Assembly: GCF_003123685.1 (NCBI RefSeq)
Contig: NZ_QCYJ01000172.1
Span: 232,822 to 296,821, forward strand
Length of the DNA stretch: 64,000 bases
From: Nocardia aurea
GTDB taxonomy: Bacteria > Actinomycetota > Actinomycetes > Mycobacteriales > Mycobacteriaceae
Reading direction: 5' to 3'
Both the position numbers and the translations under genes were made by a program. This document shows, in pieces, positions 9,480 to 17,972 of the stretch (the first letter of the stretch is position 1; each line of letters opens with the position of its first letter). Under the pieces are notes generated by a model. The model saw only the letters and a program-made list of their open reading frames with translations, had not been told where the DNA came from and made no database searches.

Positions 9480-10247
9480 GTGGATTTCGCGGACTGGACG
9501 GCCCTGCTCGTCGCCGCGACCGCCGCGGGCTGGGTCGACGCGGTGGTCGGCGGCGGCGGGTTGATCGTGCTGCCGACGCTGTTCCTGGTGGCGCCCGGTA
9601 TCGCGCCGCAGACGGCACTCGGCACCAACAAGATGGCGGCGGTCGCCGGCACGTCGGCCTCCGCGATCACCTTCGCCCGCAAGGTGCCCGTGCGGTGGCG
9701 GATCCTGGTGCCCGCCGCCGTGATCGCCGCGGTGGCAGCCGGGGTCGGGGCGGCGGCGGTGTCACTGATCGACCGCGAACTGTTCATCCCGATCGTGATG
9801 GTCGTGCTGGTCGGGGTCGCGATCTTCGTCACGCTGCGCCCGTCGATCGGCATCACCATGGCGACGCACCCGCCGACGCGGCGCAAGGTGATCCTCGTCG
9901 TCGGACTGGCCGCCGGACTGATCGGTTTCTACGACGGACTGATCGGTCCCGGCACCGGCACCTTCCTGATCATCACCTTCGCGACCGTGCTCGGCACCGA
10001 ATTCGTCCGGGCGGCCGCGATGGCGAAGGTGATCAACTGCGGATCCAATGTGGGCGCGCTGATCTACTTCGGCGCCACCGGACATATCCTCTTCGCGCTC
10101 GGCGCGGCCATGGCGGTGGGCAATGTCGCGGGGGCCGTGGCCGGTTCGCGGATGGCCCTGCGCAAGGGCGCCGAATTCGTCCGCGTGGTGCTGCTGGTCG
10201 TGGTGATCGGGATGGTGATCAGACTGGGCTGGCAGCAATTCGCCTGA
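9480..10247 (+). CDS. TSUP family (TauE/SafE) anion exporter
   Basis: A membrane protein of about 255 residues with roughly eight hydrophobic segments and the family signatures GWVDAVVGGGG near the N terminus, ALGTNKMAAVAGTSAS, and GFYDGLIGPGTGTF in the second half. TSUP proteins move sulfite, sulfonates or other organic anions. The start is GTG 9480 or TTG 9468; the family length and the position of the first helix favour either, and the long open frame further upstream is antisense to the kinase gene and not credible. It ends 10 bp from the convergent TetR gene. Confidence 0.85.
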   Translation: MDFADWTALLVAATAAGWVDAVVGGGGLIVLPTLFLVAPGIAPQTALGTNKMAAVAGTSASAITFARKVPVRWRILVPAAVIAAVAAGVGAAAVSLIDRELFIPIVMVVLVGVAIFVTLRPSIGITMATHPPTRRKVILVVGLAAGLIGFYDGLIGPGTGTFLIITFATVLGTEFVRAAAMAKVINCGSNVGALIYFGATGHILFALGAAMAVGNVAGAVAGSRMALRKGAEFVRVVLLVVVIGMVIRLGWQQFA

Positions 10248-10257
10248 TCGGACGACC

Positions 10258-10932
10258 TCAGCCGACGGTTTCGACGCGGGTCGGGTGCGGCGCGGACAGC
10301 CACGGTTGCAGGACCCGCGAGGTGGTCTCGTGGATCCGGCGATGCAGTCGCTCGCCGTCCTCCTGGCTCGAATGCGGTTGCTGGAAAAGGACCGTCAGCG
10401 CTCCGGAGACCGCCCCGACCACCGCGCCCACCAGTGCCGCGGCCCCGACTTCGTCGAATTCCTCGGGGAACGCGGCGTGCAACTGCCTGCCGATCTCGCG
10501 CTGGGCGAGCAGTTGGGCGTGTGCGGCCCGACCGCTCACCGCGGGCACGGTGCGCGAGACCCGCGCGCGCACCGCGGCGATCCTGGCGTTGAGGTCGTCG
10601 ATCAGATGGTCACCGGGGTTGTCCCCCGCCGCACGTAGCGCGCGCAGCAGCACCTCGACCGGACGTTCGCCCGGCCTGCGCCCGCCGATCGCGGCGACGG
10701 CGGCGCGTACCCGCTCGTCCGGTTCGGGGAACAGCAGTTCTTCCTTGCTGGCAAAGTAATTGAAGAACGTGCGGGTGCCGACATCGGCCGTGGCGGCGAT
10801 ATCGGCCACGGTCGTCTCCTCGTAGCCTCTGTTCTCGAACAGCTCGACAGCGGCCTCGAGCAGAGCACGGCGGGTACGTTCCCGTTTACGGTCGCGCAGG
10901 GCAGATGGCGGCACGCGGGCACAGTACGACAT
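10258..10932 (-). CDS. TetR family transcriptional regulator
   Basis: A 224-residue regulator starting at the ATG at 10932, which has AAGGAC nine bases upstream. The helix-turn-helix is at about 20-65 (RRALLEAAVELFENRGYEE, then TVADIAATADVGTRTFFNYF). The C-terminal ligand domain is not diagnostic. A tldD-type gene begins 133 bp away on the other strand, so this regulator may control itself, tldD or the TSUP gene; no clear palindrome was found in the gap. Confidence 0.9.
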   Translation of the reverse strand: MSYCARVPPSALRDRKRERTRRALLEAAVELFENRGYEETTVADIAATADVGTRTFFNYFASKEELLFPEPDERVRAAVAAIGGRRPGERPVEVLLRALRAAGDNPGDHLIDDLNARIAAVRARVSRTVPAVSGRAAHAQLLAQREIGRQLHAAFPEEFDEVGAAALVGAVVGAVSGALTVLFQQPHSSQEDGERLHRRIHETTSRVLQPWLSAPHPTRVETVG

Positions 10933-11065
10933 CGACTGCCGTCCTTGCGGTAACCAGGGGGTTTCGAGCGCGCCGTTGGTCGTGCGGCGCTGGGCAATTC
11001 GTCCGGTTGGACCGGGTTGTGCGCCGGGACACCCGGTCACGGGTGGACCCGGTAGCGTAGCCGGG

Positions 11066-12613
11066 GTGAGCATCGCGAATTCCGAGGATTCGTCGGGAAC
11101 TGCGGCCATCGACGCCGAATTCCTCGCGCTACCACTGGCCGCGCTGACCGACGCCGCGCTCGGCGCGGCGAGATCCGCGGGCGCCGAATACGCCGACCTG
11201 CGTGTGCACCGACTGGTGACCCAATCGATTCGGCTGCGCGACGGTGATGTCGAGGCGATCACGAACGCGACCGATCTCGGATTCGCCGTCCGCGTGATCG
11301 TCGACGGCACCTGGGGTTTCGCGTCGCATCCGGCACTGACCCCGCAGACCGCCGCCGAGGTGGCGCGGCGCGCGGTCACGGTCGCCACGACGTTGCGCGC
11401 GCTCAACAGGGAACGCGTCGAACTCGCCGACGAACCGGTCTACCGTGACGCGCGCTGGTCCTCGGCCTACGACATCGATCCGTTCTCGGTGCCGACGACG
11501 GAGAAGGTCGCACTGCTCCAGGACTATTCGGAACGTCTGTCCGGCGCCGACGGCGTCGACCACGTGACCGCGTTGGTACTCCAGGTCAAGGAGCAGACCT
11601 ACTACGCCGACACCGCGGGCTCCTCGATCACCCAGCAGCGGATTCGCCTGCATCCCGCCCTGGAAGCGGTCACCGTCGATTCGTCGGCGGGCGTTTTCGA
11701 GAGTATGCGGACACTCGCGGCGCCCGCGGGCCGGGGCTGGGAGTACGTCACCGGAGCCGACGGGGTCTGGGATTGGGACGACGAACTCGCCCAGATCCCG
11801 GCCTGGCTCGCCGAGAAGGTGAAAGCACCCGGTGTGGCGCCGGGGCCGACCGACCTGGTGATCGACCCGACCAATCTGTGGCTCACCATCCACGAATCCA
11901 TCGGGCACGCCACCGAGTACGACCGCGCGATCGGCTACGAATCCGCGTACGCGGGCACCTCCTTCGCCACCCCGGACAAACTCGGGACCCTGCGGTACGG
12001 CACGCCGATCATGCACGTCACCGGTGACCGTACCGAACGACACGGACTGGCCAGCGTCGGTTACGACGACGAGGGCGTGGCCGGACAGCGCTGGGATCTG
12101 GTCCGTGACGGAACCCTGGTCGGCTACCAACTCGACCGGGTCTTCGCCCCGCGTCTGGGCCTCGAACGTTCCAACGGCTGCTCCTACGCCGATTCCCCGC
12201 ATCACGTGCCGATCCAGCGCATGGCCAATGTCTCGTTGCAACCCGACCCCGAGGCGGACACCAGCACCGAGGAACTGATCTCGCGGGTCGAGGACGGCAT
12301 CTACATCGTCGGCGACCGGTCGTGGTCGATCGATATGCAGCGCTACAACTTCCAGTTCACCGGACAGCGCTTCTTCCGTATCCGTGACGGCAAACTCGGC
12401 GGGCAGTTGCGCGATGTCGCCTATCAGGCGACGACCACCGATTTCTGGGGGTCGATGGAAGCGGTCGGCGGTCCGTCCACCTGGCAGCTCGGCGGTGCGT
12501 TCAACTGCGGAAAGGCTCAGCCCGGTCAGGCGGCCCCGGTCAGCCACGGCTGCCCGTCGATCCTGGTGCGCGGCATCAATATTCTCAACACGCGGACGGA
12601 GGCAGGGCAGTGA
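11066..12613 (+). CDS. tldD: TldD-type metalloprotease subunit
   Basis: TldD and TldE form a heterodimeric zinc protease that degrades unfolded peptides and, in other bacteria, matures peptides such as microcin B17. The 515-residue protein has the TldD zinc motif HESIGH at 276-281 (H276, E277, H281), so this is the catalytic subunit. I chose GTG 11066 because the protein then begins shortly before the conserved N-terminal domain (AGAEYADLRVHR). The following tldE-like gene starts within its stop codon (GTGA), so the pair is translationally coupled. Confidence 0.93.
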   Translation: MSIANSEDSSGTAAIDAEFLALPLAALTDAALGAARSAGAEYADLRVHRLVTQSIRLRDGDVEAITNATDLGFAVRVIVDGTWGFASHPALTPQTAAEVARRAVTVATTLRALNRERVELADEPVYRDARWSSAYDIDPFSVPTTEKVALLQDYSERLSGADGVDHVTALVLQVKEQTYYADTAGSSITQQRIRLHPALEAVTVDSSAGVFESMRTLAAPAGRGWEYVTGADGVWDWDDELAQIPAWLAEKVKAPGVAPGPTDLVIDPTNLWLTIHESIGHATEYDRAIGYESAYAGTSFATPDKLGTLRYGTPIMHVTGDRTERHGLASVGYDDEGVAGQRWDLVRDGTLVGYQLDRVFAPRLGLERSNGCSYADSPHHVPIQRMANVSLQPDPEADTSTEELISRVEDGIYIVGDRSWSIDMQRYNFQFTGQRFFRIRDGKLGGQLRDVAYQATTTDFWGSMEAVGGPSTWQLGGAFNCGKAQPGQAAPVSHGCPSILVRGINILNTRTEAGQ

Positions 12614-13995
12614 CGGAGTTGCCGCACGCGGGCGAGGTGGTCGAGCGGGTACTGGCGCTCTCGAAGGCCGACGAGGTGATGGTCATCGTCTCCGACGCGT
12701 CCGAGGCGACGTTGCGCTGGGCCGGTAATTCGATGACGACCAACGGTTCGACGACCGCGCGGGACTGGGCGGTCGTCTCCGTCTTCCGCGAGGGACCGCA
12801 GACCGCACGCGTCGGCAGTATCAGCTCCACCAGCGTCGATCCGGACGAGATCGAGGCGGTGGTGCGGGCCAGCGAGGCGGCGGCCGGTAGCGCCGAACCC
12901 GCGAAAGACGCCATGCCGCTGCTGGAACCGCGAGCCGACGCCGAGGACTGGTCCGCGCCGCCCGCACGCACCGGCATCGAGGTGTTCACCGAACTCGCGC
13001 GCGATCTCGCGGTCGGATTCGACGGTACGGACCGTCTCTACGGGTACGCCGAACACCGGGTCGTCACCACCTGGCTCGGCACGTCGACCGGGGTCCGTCG
13101 CCGTTTCACCCAGCCGACGGGGTCGGTGGAGATCAACGGGAAGCGCGGCGAGGGCGCGGATCTGGCCAGCGCCTGGGTCGGGGTCGGGACCACCGACTTC
13201 ACCGATGTCGATATCGCCGGGATGCTCGCCGACCTGTCACGCAGGCTGGATTGGGCGGGCACCAGGATCGATCTGCCCGCCGGGCGCTACGAGACGCTGA
13301 TGCCGCCGTCCACCGTCGCGGACATGATGATCTATATGTCCTGGTCGATGGAGGGCCGAGGCGCGCACGAAGGACATTCGGCGTTCGCGCGCGCGGGCGG
13401 CACCCGGGTCGGCGAGCGACTCAGCGAGATTCCGCTGACGCTGTACTCCGATCCGGAGGCGAGCGGACTCGAGTACCAGCCGTTCGTCGCGACCCGCGCG
13501 TCGTCGGAGGCGATGTCGGTCTTCGACAACGGGTTGTCCGCGCGACGGGTCGACTGGCTGCGCGACGGCGTGATCGAATCGCTGATCTATCCGCGCGCCA
13601 CCGCCGCCGAATACGACGCTCCCGCGACCGTCCCCGGCGACAACCTGCTGCTGACCGGCGGCTCCGAGGCCACCCTGGACGAGATGATCGCGCGCACCGA
13701 ACGCGGTCTGCTGCTGACCACGCTCTGGTACATCCGCGTCGTCGATCCGGCGACCCTGTTGCTCACCGGGCTCACCCGTGACGGGGTCTACCTGATCGAG
13801 AACGGCGAGGTGGTCGGCGCGGTCAACAACTTCCGCTTCAACGAGAGCCCGCTGGATCTGCTGCGGCGCGCGACCGAGGCGGGCGCGACCGAGACGACGC
13901 TGCCGCGCGAGTGGAAGGACTGGTTCACCCGAACCGCCATGCCGCCGTTGCGCATTCCCGACTTCCACATGTCGTCGGTGAGTCAGGCGACCTGA
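12610..13995 (+). CDS. TldE/PmbA-type metalloprotease partner subunit
   Basis: A 461-residue paralogue of TldD that lacks the HExxxH zinc motif, as expected for the non-catalytic partner TldE (PmbA). It contains the family's C-terminal NGEVVGAVNNFRFNESPLDL segment. The GTG start overlaps the tldD stop by 4 bases, giving a fixed 1:1 expression arrangement. No peptide precursor gene that might be its substrate is visible next to it. Confidence 0.9.
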   Translation: MTELPHAGEVVERVLALSKADEVMVIVSDASEATLRWAGNSMTTNGSTTARDWAVVSVFREGPQTARVGSISSTSVDPDEIEAVVRASEAAAGSAEPAKDAMPLLEPRADAEDWSAPPARTGIEVFTELARDLAVGFDGTDRLYGYAEHRVVTTWLGTSTGVRRRFTQPTGSVEINGKRGEGADLASAWVGVGTTDFTDVDIAGMLADLSRRLDWAGTRIDLPAGRYETLMPPSTVADMMIYMSWSMEGRGAHEGHSAFARAGGTRVGERLSEIPLTLYSDPEASGLEYQPFVATRASSEAMSVFDNGLSARRVDWLRDGVIESLIYPRATAAEYDAPATVPGDNLLLTGGSEATLDEMIARTERGLLLTTLWYIRVVDPATLLLTGLTRDGVYLIENGEVVGAVNNFRFNESPLDLLRRATEAGATETTLPREWKDWFTRTAMPPLRIPDFHMSSVSQAT

Positions 13996-14015
13996 GCCGA
14001 CGGCGTGCCCCGCTG

Positions 14016-14552
14016 CTAGTGCGGGCGGCTGACCTCGTAGGTGCCGTCGAGATCGGTGACGGTGATCGTCACGCTCTTCTTGATCCCGTCCACCTTGGCC
14101 GTGCAGTCGAACACCGTGCCCACCTCCACCGGCTGACCGGCGGGGCATTTCACCTCGCGGACGTCTTCCTGGCCGTAGGACTCGCCCAGCACCTGTACCA
14201 CGCCGCGCTGGACGACCAGCGGATCCAGATTCTCCGGCGCGCTCGCGACGCTGGTGCGCGCCGCGATCGTCGAGGGCACCGCCGCGGCGGGCGGTATCAC
14301 CGGCACACTGGCCTGGGGCGACGACGCCGCCGGTTTCGGCGCGGTGTCGGGCATCGATGACTCCCGGATGCCGACCACGATCAGACCGCTGATCACCCCC
14401 GCGATCGCGATGACGAAAGCGGCGACGACGCCGGCGATGATCACCGGCACCCAGCCGTTCGCGGTGGACCGGGGTGCCTGCCCCGACGCCGAGTGATCGG
14501 CGATCGGGTAAGGGCGAGAGGTATTCGGCTGTCGCGTCGGTACCGTCATCAC
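14016..14552 (-). CDS. Membrane-anchored DUF4333 protein
   Basis: The 178-residue protein has a polar N-terminal tail, one membrane helix at about 35-62 (VIIAGVVAAFVIAIAGVISG), a Pro/Ala-rich linker, and a C-terminal DUF4333-like domain with two cysteines (VKCPAG and FDCTAKV) that could form a disulfide outside the cell. The domain ends in DGTYEVSRPH, nearly the same ending as the DUF4333 protein at 51538-52245, so the two are paralogues. The function of the family is unknown. It is convergent with the tldE-like gene, 20 bp apart. Confidence 0.8.
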   Translation of the reverse strand: MMTVPTRQPNTSRPYPIADHSASGQAPRSTANGWVPVIIAGVVAAFVIAIAGVISGLIVVGIRESSMPDTAPKPAASSPQASVPVIPPAAAVPSTIAARTSVASAPENLDPLVVQRGVVQVLGESYGQEDVREVKCPAGQPVEVGTVFDCTAKVDGIKKSVTITVTDLDGTYEVSRPH

Positions 14553-14701
14553 GTTCCCTCCCCCCGGGGCAGGGCCGAAAAATGAGGTCTGCCAGTGAAC
14601 TACCCCGGTGCGCGCGCAAGGATAACCGAGTCGGTGGGTCCTTCGCCCCGCACTCCCCCGAATCGCCCTACCGGACTTGCGGATTGCGTATCACCGTATG
14701 G
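14553..14701. other. Short intergenic gap, nothing recognised
   Basis: The 149 bases between the DUF4333 start and the stop of the flavin enzyme gene hold no gene and no clear terminator. Confidence 0.4.
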
Positions 14702-15097
14702 TTACGGCGCAGGTGGGGGCGTCGTCGTGATCTCGATCCCGATGGTCCCGGATTTCCCGCGACGCAGATTGCTTCCGATGATGGTCAGCGGACCGAGGAT
14801 GAAGTACTTGCGCATCAGCAGTTTGCGCACCCGCGCGGTGCCCTCGGCGTCCAGGATCCGGCCGGTGCCTTCGACCACCTCGCCGCGTGGCTTGCCGCGT
14901 ACGTCGCAGGGCTGCACGGTGACCGCGGGATTCTTGCGCAGCCGTTTCACCTTCCAACTGTCGGTGACGGTCCAGATGAACAGTTTGTCGCCGTCGGCCA
15001 CCGCCCACAGGGGCGTCCCGACGGGGGTGCCGTCCTTCCGGAACGTCGTCAGGAGAACGTAGTCCGCGGCGCCGAGGGCCCCCAGGGTATTGGTCAT
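14702..15097 (-). CDS. PPOX-class F420-dependent oxidoreductase
   Basis: A small 131-residue split-barrel flavin enzyme. The N-terminal ALGAADYVLLTTFRKDGTPV and the segment KVKRLRKNPAVTVQPCD are typical of the PPOX/FDOR-B group that uses coenzyme F420 rather than FMN. The substrate is unknown. It lies 9 bp downstream of the PadR gene on the same strand and is probably co-transcribed with it. Confidence 0.85.
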   Translation of the reverse strand: MTNTLGALGAADYVLLTTFRKDGTPVGTPLWAVADGDKLFIWTVTDSWKVKRLRKNPAVTVQPCDVRGKPRGEVVEGTGRILDAEGTARVRKLLMRKYFILGPLTIIGSNLRRGKSGTIGIEITTTPPPAP

Positions 15098-15106
15098 GAC
15101 CGCAGC

Positions 15107-15679
15107 CTAATCATCGGGAACGGGGTCCGCTCGGTCCTGCATGTCGTATTCGCCCGCCTCCAGCCTGGCGAGAATGCCACCGGTCCAGGTCGAGAGATTG
15201 CCGAAGACACCGCTCCACAATTCGAGAAGATCGGTGGCGTGCGGCGCTTCGTAGCGGCCGGGGAAATCGGGAATCATCGCGAGCAGTTCCGCGCGCACCG
15301 TGTCGCTGTTGCGGCGCTGCTCGCGCAATTTCTCGATGACGTGCGCGCGGGGCAGTGCGTCCATGAAGGCGATGGCCGCGCCCAACTCCTCCATATCGAT
15401 GCTCACCAACGCCGCGTCCATCAGCGCGCGGAATTCCGTTTCCCCGGCCTCGGTGAGCGTGAACAGGGTTCGTCCCGGCCCCTTCTCGCTGCTCTCGGTA
15501 TCGGAGGCGCTCAACTTTCCTTCCGCGCCGAGCTGTTTCAGGGCGTGATAGATCGAGCCCGGCTTCACATTGGTCCACGTGTCCGCGCGCCACGACAGCA
15601 GTTCGGCGCGCACGGCGTACCCGTGGGCGCGCCCCTGCCTGCGGATCACCCCGAGCACGAGCAGTCGCACCGAGGACAT
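15107..15679 (-). CDS. PadR family transcriptional regulator
   Basis: The 190-residue protein has a PadR winged helix (MSSVRLLVLGVIRRQGRAHG, then YAVRAELL) and a helical C-terminal domain with the SIYHALKQLGAEGKL recognition region. I chose the ATG at 15679, which has AAAGGA 8 bases upstream; ATG 15688 is an alternative. It faces the VOC-family gene across a 120-bp gap containing a 16-bp perfect palindrome, the probable operator. PadR proteins are usually repressors released by small phenolic or drug-like ligands. Confidence 0.9.
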   Translation of the reverse strand: MSSVRLLVLGVIRRQGRAHGYAVRAELLSWRADTWTNVKPGSIYHALKQLGAEGKLSASDTESSEKGPGRTLFTLTEAGETEFRALMDAALVSIDMEELGAAIAFMDALPRAHVIEKLREQRRNSDTVRAELLAMIPDFPGRYEAPHATDLLELWSGVFGNLSTWTGGILARLEAGEYDMQDRADPVPDD

Positions 15680-15725
15680 GTCGACCATCCTTTCCTTCGC
15701 CGTCGACCGCACATGCTACTCGAGC

Positions 15726-15773
15726 TTGACTTCCCCGAAACGCGCCTTAGGCTGGAGTAGTCAAATTTGACTA
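15726..15773 (+). promoter_or_regulatory. Promoter with 16-bp perfect palindrome, likely PadR operator
   Basis: TAGTCAAATTTGACTA at 15758-15773 is a perfect 16-bp palindrome. It directly follows a plausible promoter for the plus-strand gene: TTGACT at 15726-15731 and TAGGCT at 15749-15754, spaced 17 bp. The palindrome would cover the transcription start, so a bound PadR protein would block the VOC gene and probably its own gene. Confidence 0.7.
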
Positions 15774-15800
15774 GCTTCGATAACGTGGAGGAACATCCCG

Positions 15801-16520
15801 ATGGGCGACACCCCGGTTCCCGTGCTCTGGACCGCAGCACCGGCCGCGACCCTGGATTTCTACCGAACACTCGGCTACACCGTGACCCACGAGCAGACCC
15901 GCCCCTACGTCTATCTCGCCTTCGAACGCAACGACTGCCCGATCCACTTCACCGGGGCGCCGGAGACAGCGGAATCGATCATCGAACATGTCGGCTGCCT
16001 GGTGATGGTCGACAACGTGGCCGATGTGCACCGCGAATTCAGCACCGCCCTGCGGGCCCACTTCGGGAAGATTCCCGTCAAAGGGCGTCCGCGCATCACC
16101 CGATTCCGTCCCGGCCAGAGTCGATTCAGCCTCGTCGACCCCGACGGCAACACCCTCGTATTCATCCAGCGCGACGAACCCGAGGATGTCGAATACGGGG
16201 GTTCGACCGAACTGGAGGATCTCGCGCGCGTGCTCGACAATGCCCGCATCCTGCGCGATTTCAAGAACGACGACAAAGCCGCAACGCGGGTGCTCGAGGT
16301 CGGCCTTGGCCGGTTCGCCACGGTCGCGACCCCGCTCGAACGCGCCCGCGCCATGGCGATGCTCGCCGAATTGGCGGTGGCCATGGACGAACCGCGGCGC
16401 GCCGAGAAATTTCGCGCCGATATCCGCGCGCTGGAATTGTCCGCCGAGGACCGCGCCGCCGTCACCGAAGAACTGCGCGCGGGCACCGATCTGGAGCACT
16501 GGCTCGACGGTGACGGCTAA
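15801..16520 (+). CDS. VOC (glyoxalase/bleomycin resistance) superfamily protein
   Basis: The 239-residue protein has a VOC fold in about residues 5-125 (VPVLWTAAPAATLDFYRTLG at the start, SLVDPDGNTLVFIQ at the end), followed by an unusual 100-residue helical tail (LEDLARVLDNARILRDFKND and onward). VOC proteins are metal-dependent enzymes or drug-binding proteins; the specific role cannot be told. A GGAGG ribosome binding site precedes the ATG. It is divergent from the PadR regulator, the likely repressor, and its stop overlaps that of map. Confidence 0.8.
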   Translation: MGDTPVPVLWTAAPAATLDFYRTLGYTVTHEQTRPYVYLAFERNDCPIHFTGAPETAESIIEHVGCLVMVDNVADVHREFSTALRAHFGKIPVKGRPRITRFRPGQSRFSLVDPDGNTLVFIQRDEPEDVEYGGSTELEDLARVLDNARILRDFKNDDKAATRVLEVGLGRFATVATPLERARAMAMLAELAVAMDEPRRAEKFRADIRALELSAEDRAAVTEELRAGTDLEHWLDGDG

Positions 16521-17284
16521 CCCGCGACGGTGAGCACTCGCGGACCGTCGGCGGTGATCGCGACCGTATGTTCGGAATGGGCGGTGCGGGAACCGTCGGC
16601 GGACCGGATGGTCCAGCCGTCGGGGTCGGTGTAGATCCGGTCGGTGGTGCGCGCGAACCAGGGTTCGATGGCGATGGTCAGGCCGGGCCGCAGCGTGTAG
16701 CCGCGGCCCGGCCTGCCCGCGTTGGGGATGTGCGGATCCTCGTGCATGGTCCGCCCGAGACCGTGGCCGCCGAATTCGGTGTTCACCGGGTAGCCGTGGG
16801 AGCGGGCGACCCCGGCGATGGCGGCGGAGATGTCACCGATCCGATTACCGGGCTGGGCGGCCTCGATGGCGGCGGCCAGCGCCTCCTCGGTCGCGCGGAC
16901 CAGTCGCAGATCTTCCGAATCGGCGGTGCCGACGATGACCGTGGTCGCGGAATCGGCCACCCACCCGTCGATGCCGACGGCGAGATCGATACTGAGCACA
17001 TCACCGTCGCGCAACCGGTAGTCGAACGGAAGTCCGTGCAGCACGGCGTCGTTCACCGAGAGGCAGACCGTGTTGCGGAACGGTCCGCGCCCGAACGAGG
17101 GCGCGTAGTCCCAGTAACAGGATTGCGCACCGGCCTCCCGGATACGTTCGCGCACATGCGCTTCCAGCTCGAGCAGGTTCACCCCGACCCGCGCGAGCGC
17201 CCGCACCTCGGCCAGCACCCCCGCGACGAACCGCCCGGTCACCCCCATGCGATCGATTTCCGCGGGCGACTTCAACTCCACCAT
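16517..17284 (-). CDS. map: Type I methionine aminopeptidase
   Basis: Removes the initiator methionine from new proteins in the cytoplasm. Using the ATG at 17284 (GGAGG five bases upstream) gives 255 residues. All metal ligands are present: D100, D111, H174, E207 and E238, in SIDLAVG, VADSATT, GGHGLGR, AIEPWF and HSEHTV. There is no N-terminal zinc-finger extension. It faces a small XRE regulator gene across a 74-bp gap with two identical operator-like repeats, which is unusual for a housekeeping enzyme and suggests this is a second, regulated isoform. Confidence 0.93.
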   Translation of the reverse strand: MVELKSPAEIDRMGVTGRFVAGVLAEVRALARVGVNLLELEAHVRERIREAGAQSCYWDYAPSFGRGPFRNTVCLSVNDAVLHGLPFDYRLRDGDVLSIDLAVGIDGWVADSATTVIVGTADSEDLRLVRATEEALAAAIEAAQPGNRIGDISAAIAGVARSHGYPVNTEFGGHGLGRTMHEDPHIPNAGRPGRGYTLRPGLTIAIEPWFARTTDRIYTDPDGWTIRSADGSRTAHSEHTVAITADGPRVLTVAG

Positions 17285-17298
17285 CACAACCTCCACTC

Positions 17299-17341
17299 GG
17301 TATTTTAATACCAGCGTAGCGGCTTGCGGTATTTTAATACC
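17299..17341. promoter_or_regulatory. Twin inverted repeats between map and XRE regulator
   Basis: The 14-mer GGTATTTTAATACC occurs twice, at 17299-17312 and 17328-17341, 29 bp apart. Each has half-sites GGTATT and AATACC around a TT centre. The AT-rich cores also look like -10 elements (TAATAC at 17335-17340 for the XRE gene), so a bound regulator would block one or both promoters. Confidence 0.8.
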
Positions 17342-17358
17342 ACTCGTACCCTGGTCGC

Positions 17359-17622
17359 ATGGTCCGACTCCCGCTCACCCCCGCCCAGATCGAGGCAGGA
17401 CGCCGCCTCGGCGGACGGTTGCGCGCGGCCCGCGCCGACCGCGAACTCTCCGAGGTCGCCGCCGAGGCGGGAATCTCCCCCGAAACCCTGCGCAAGATCG
17501 AAACCGGCCGACTCCCCTCCCCCGCCTTCGGCACCGTCGTCGCCCTGAGCCAGGCCCTCGACCTCCCCCTCCAGGAACTCGCCGACACCTGGCGTTCAGC
17601 CGGCCTCGCCGAATCCGCCTGA
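17359..17622 (+). CDS. Small XRE family DNA-binding protein
   Basis: An 87-residue helix-turn-helix protein: residues about 17-70 form the XRE/Cro fold (RLRAARADRELSEVAAEAGI, then SPETLRKIETGRLPSPAFGT). It has no separate sensor domain. The start at ATG 17359 has no Shine-Dalgarno sequence and lies only about 18 bases after a -10-like TAATAC, so the transcript has a very short leader. It probably binds the twin repeats just upstream and controls itself and map. Confidence 0.88.
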   Translation: MVRLPLTPAQIEAGRRLGGRLRAARADRELSEVAAEAGISPETLRKIETGRLPSPAFGTVVALSQALDLPLQELADTWRSAGLAESA

Positions 17623-17731
17623 GGCAGCGGCGTCCGGTCGCGAACCGATTCGACGCGCGGTGATCGCCCCACCGATCCGCGCGGACACCTCGCCGTGTTT
17701 TCGGTACCGCGCGCCGACCTGCTAACTTCGA
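17623..17731 (+). promoter_or_regulatory. Gap with probable ileS promoter
   Basis: A -10-like TAACTT lies at 17723-17728, about 10 bases before the start of the T-box leader. No clear -35 and no terminator for the XRE gene were seen. Confidence 0.4.
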
Positions 17732-17734
17732 AGC

Positions 17735-17965
17735 AACGGCGTTGATCCGGCTATCACCGGGAAGCCTTCGGAAGAACAGGGACTCCGTGGAGTCTCCCAG
17801 TAGAACCGGACGTCCGTCGCACGTCACAGCGACCAATGAGCGGCACGCGGAGTTTCGTGTGCAAGCGGGGTGGTACCGCGGGCTCCCGATCCTCGTCGAT
17901 CGGGTGTTTCGTCCCCGCACGGGCGAGTTCACCTACCTGTGCGAGCACGGAACAAACGGGAGCAG
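17735..17965 (+). ncRNA. T-box riboswitch of ileS (actinobacterial type)
   Basis: The 230-base leader before ileS carries the invariant T-box GGTGGTACCGCG at 17869-17880. A compact stem I precedes it, with the isoleucine codon ATC at 17753-17755 in the specifier position (GGCTATCACCGGG) and a GGAAGCCTTCGGAAGAAC segment after it. This layout matches the ultrashort stem I T-boxes of actinobacterial ileS genes, which sense uncharged tRNA-Ile and control translation. The ileS ribosome binding site (GGGAG, about 17958-17962) lies just past the T-box, consistent with sequestration rather than termination. A reading frame running through it is not a gene. Confidence 0.92.
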
Positions 17966-17972
17966 TCGGAAT

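Noticed and set aside
17742..17972. N-terminal extension of ileS
   Set aside because: It reads through the T-box riboswitch; synthetases of this family start near MVHDDRP.
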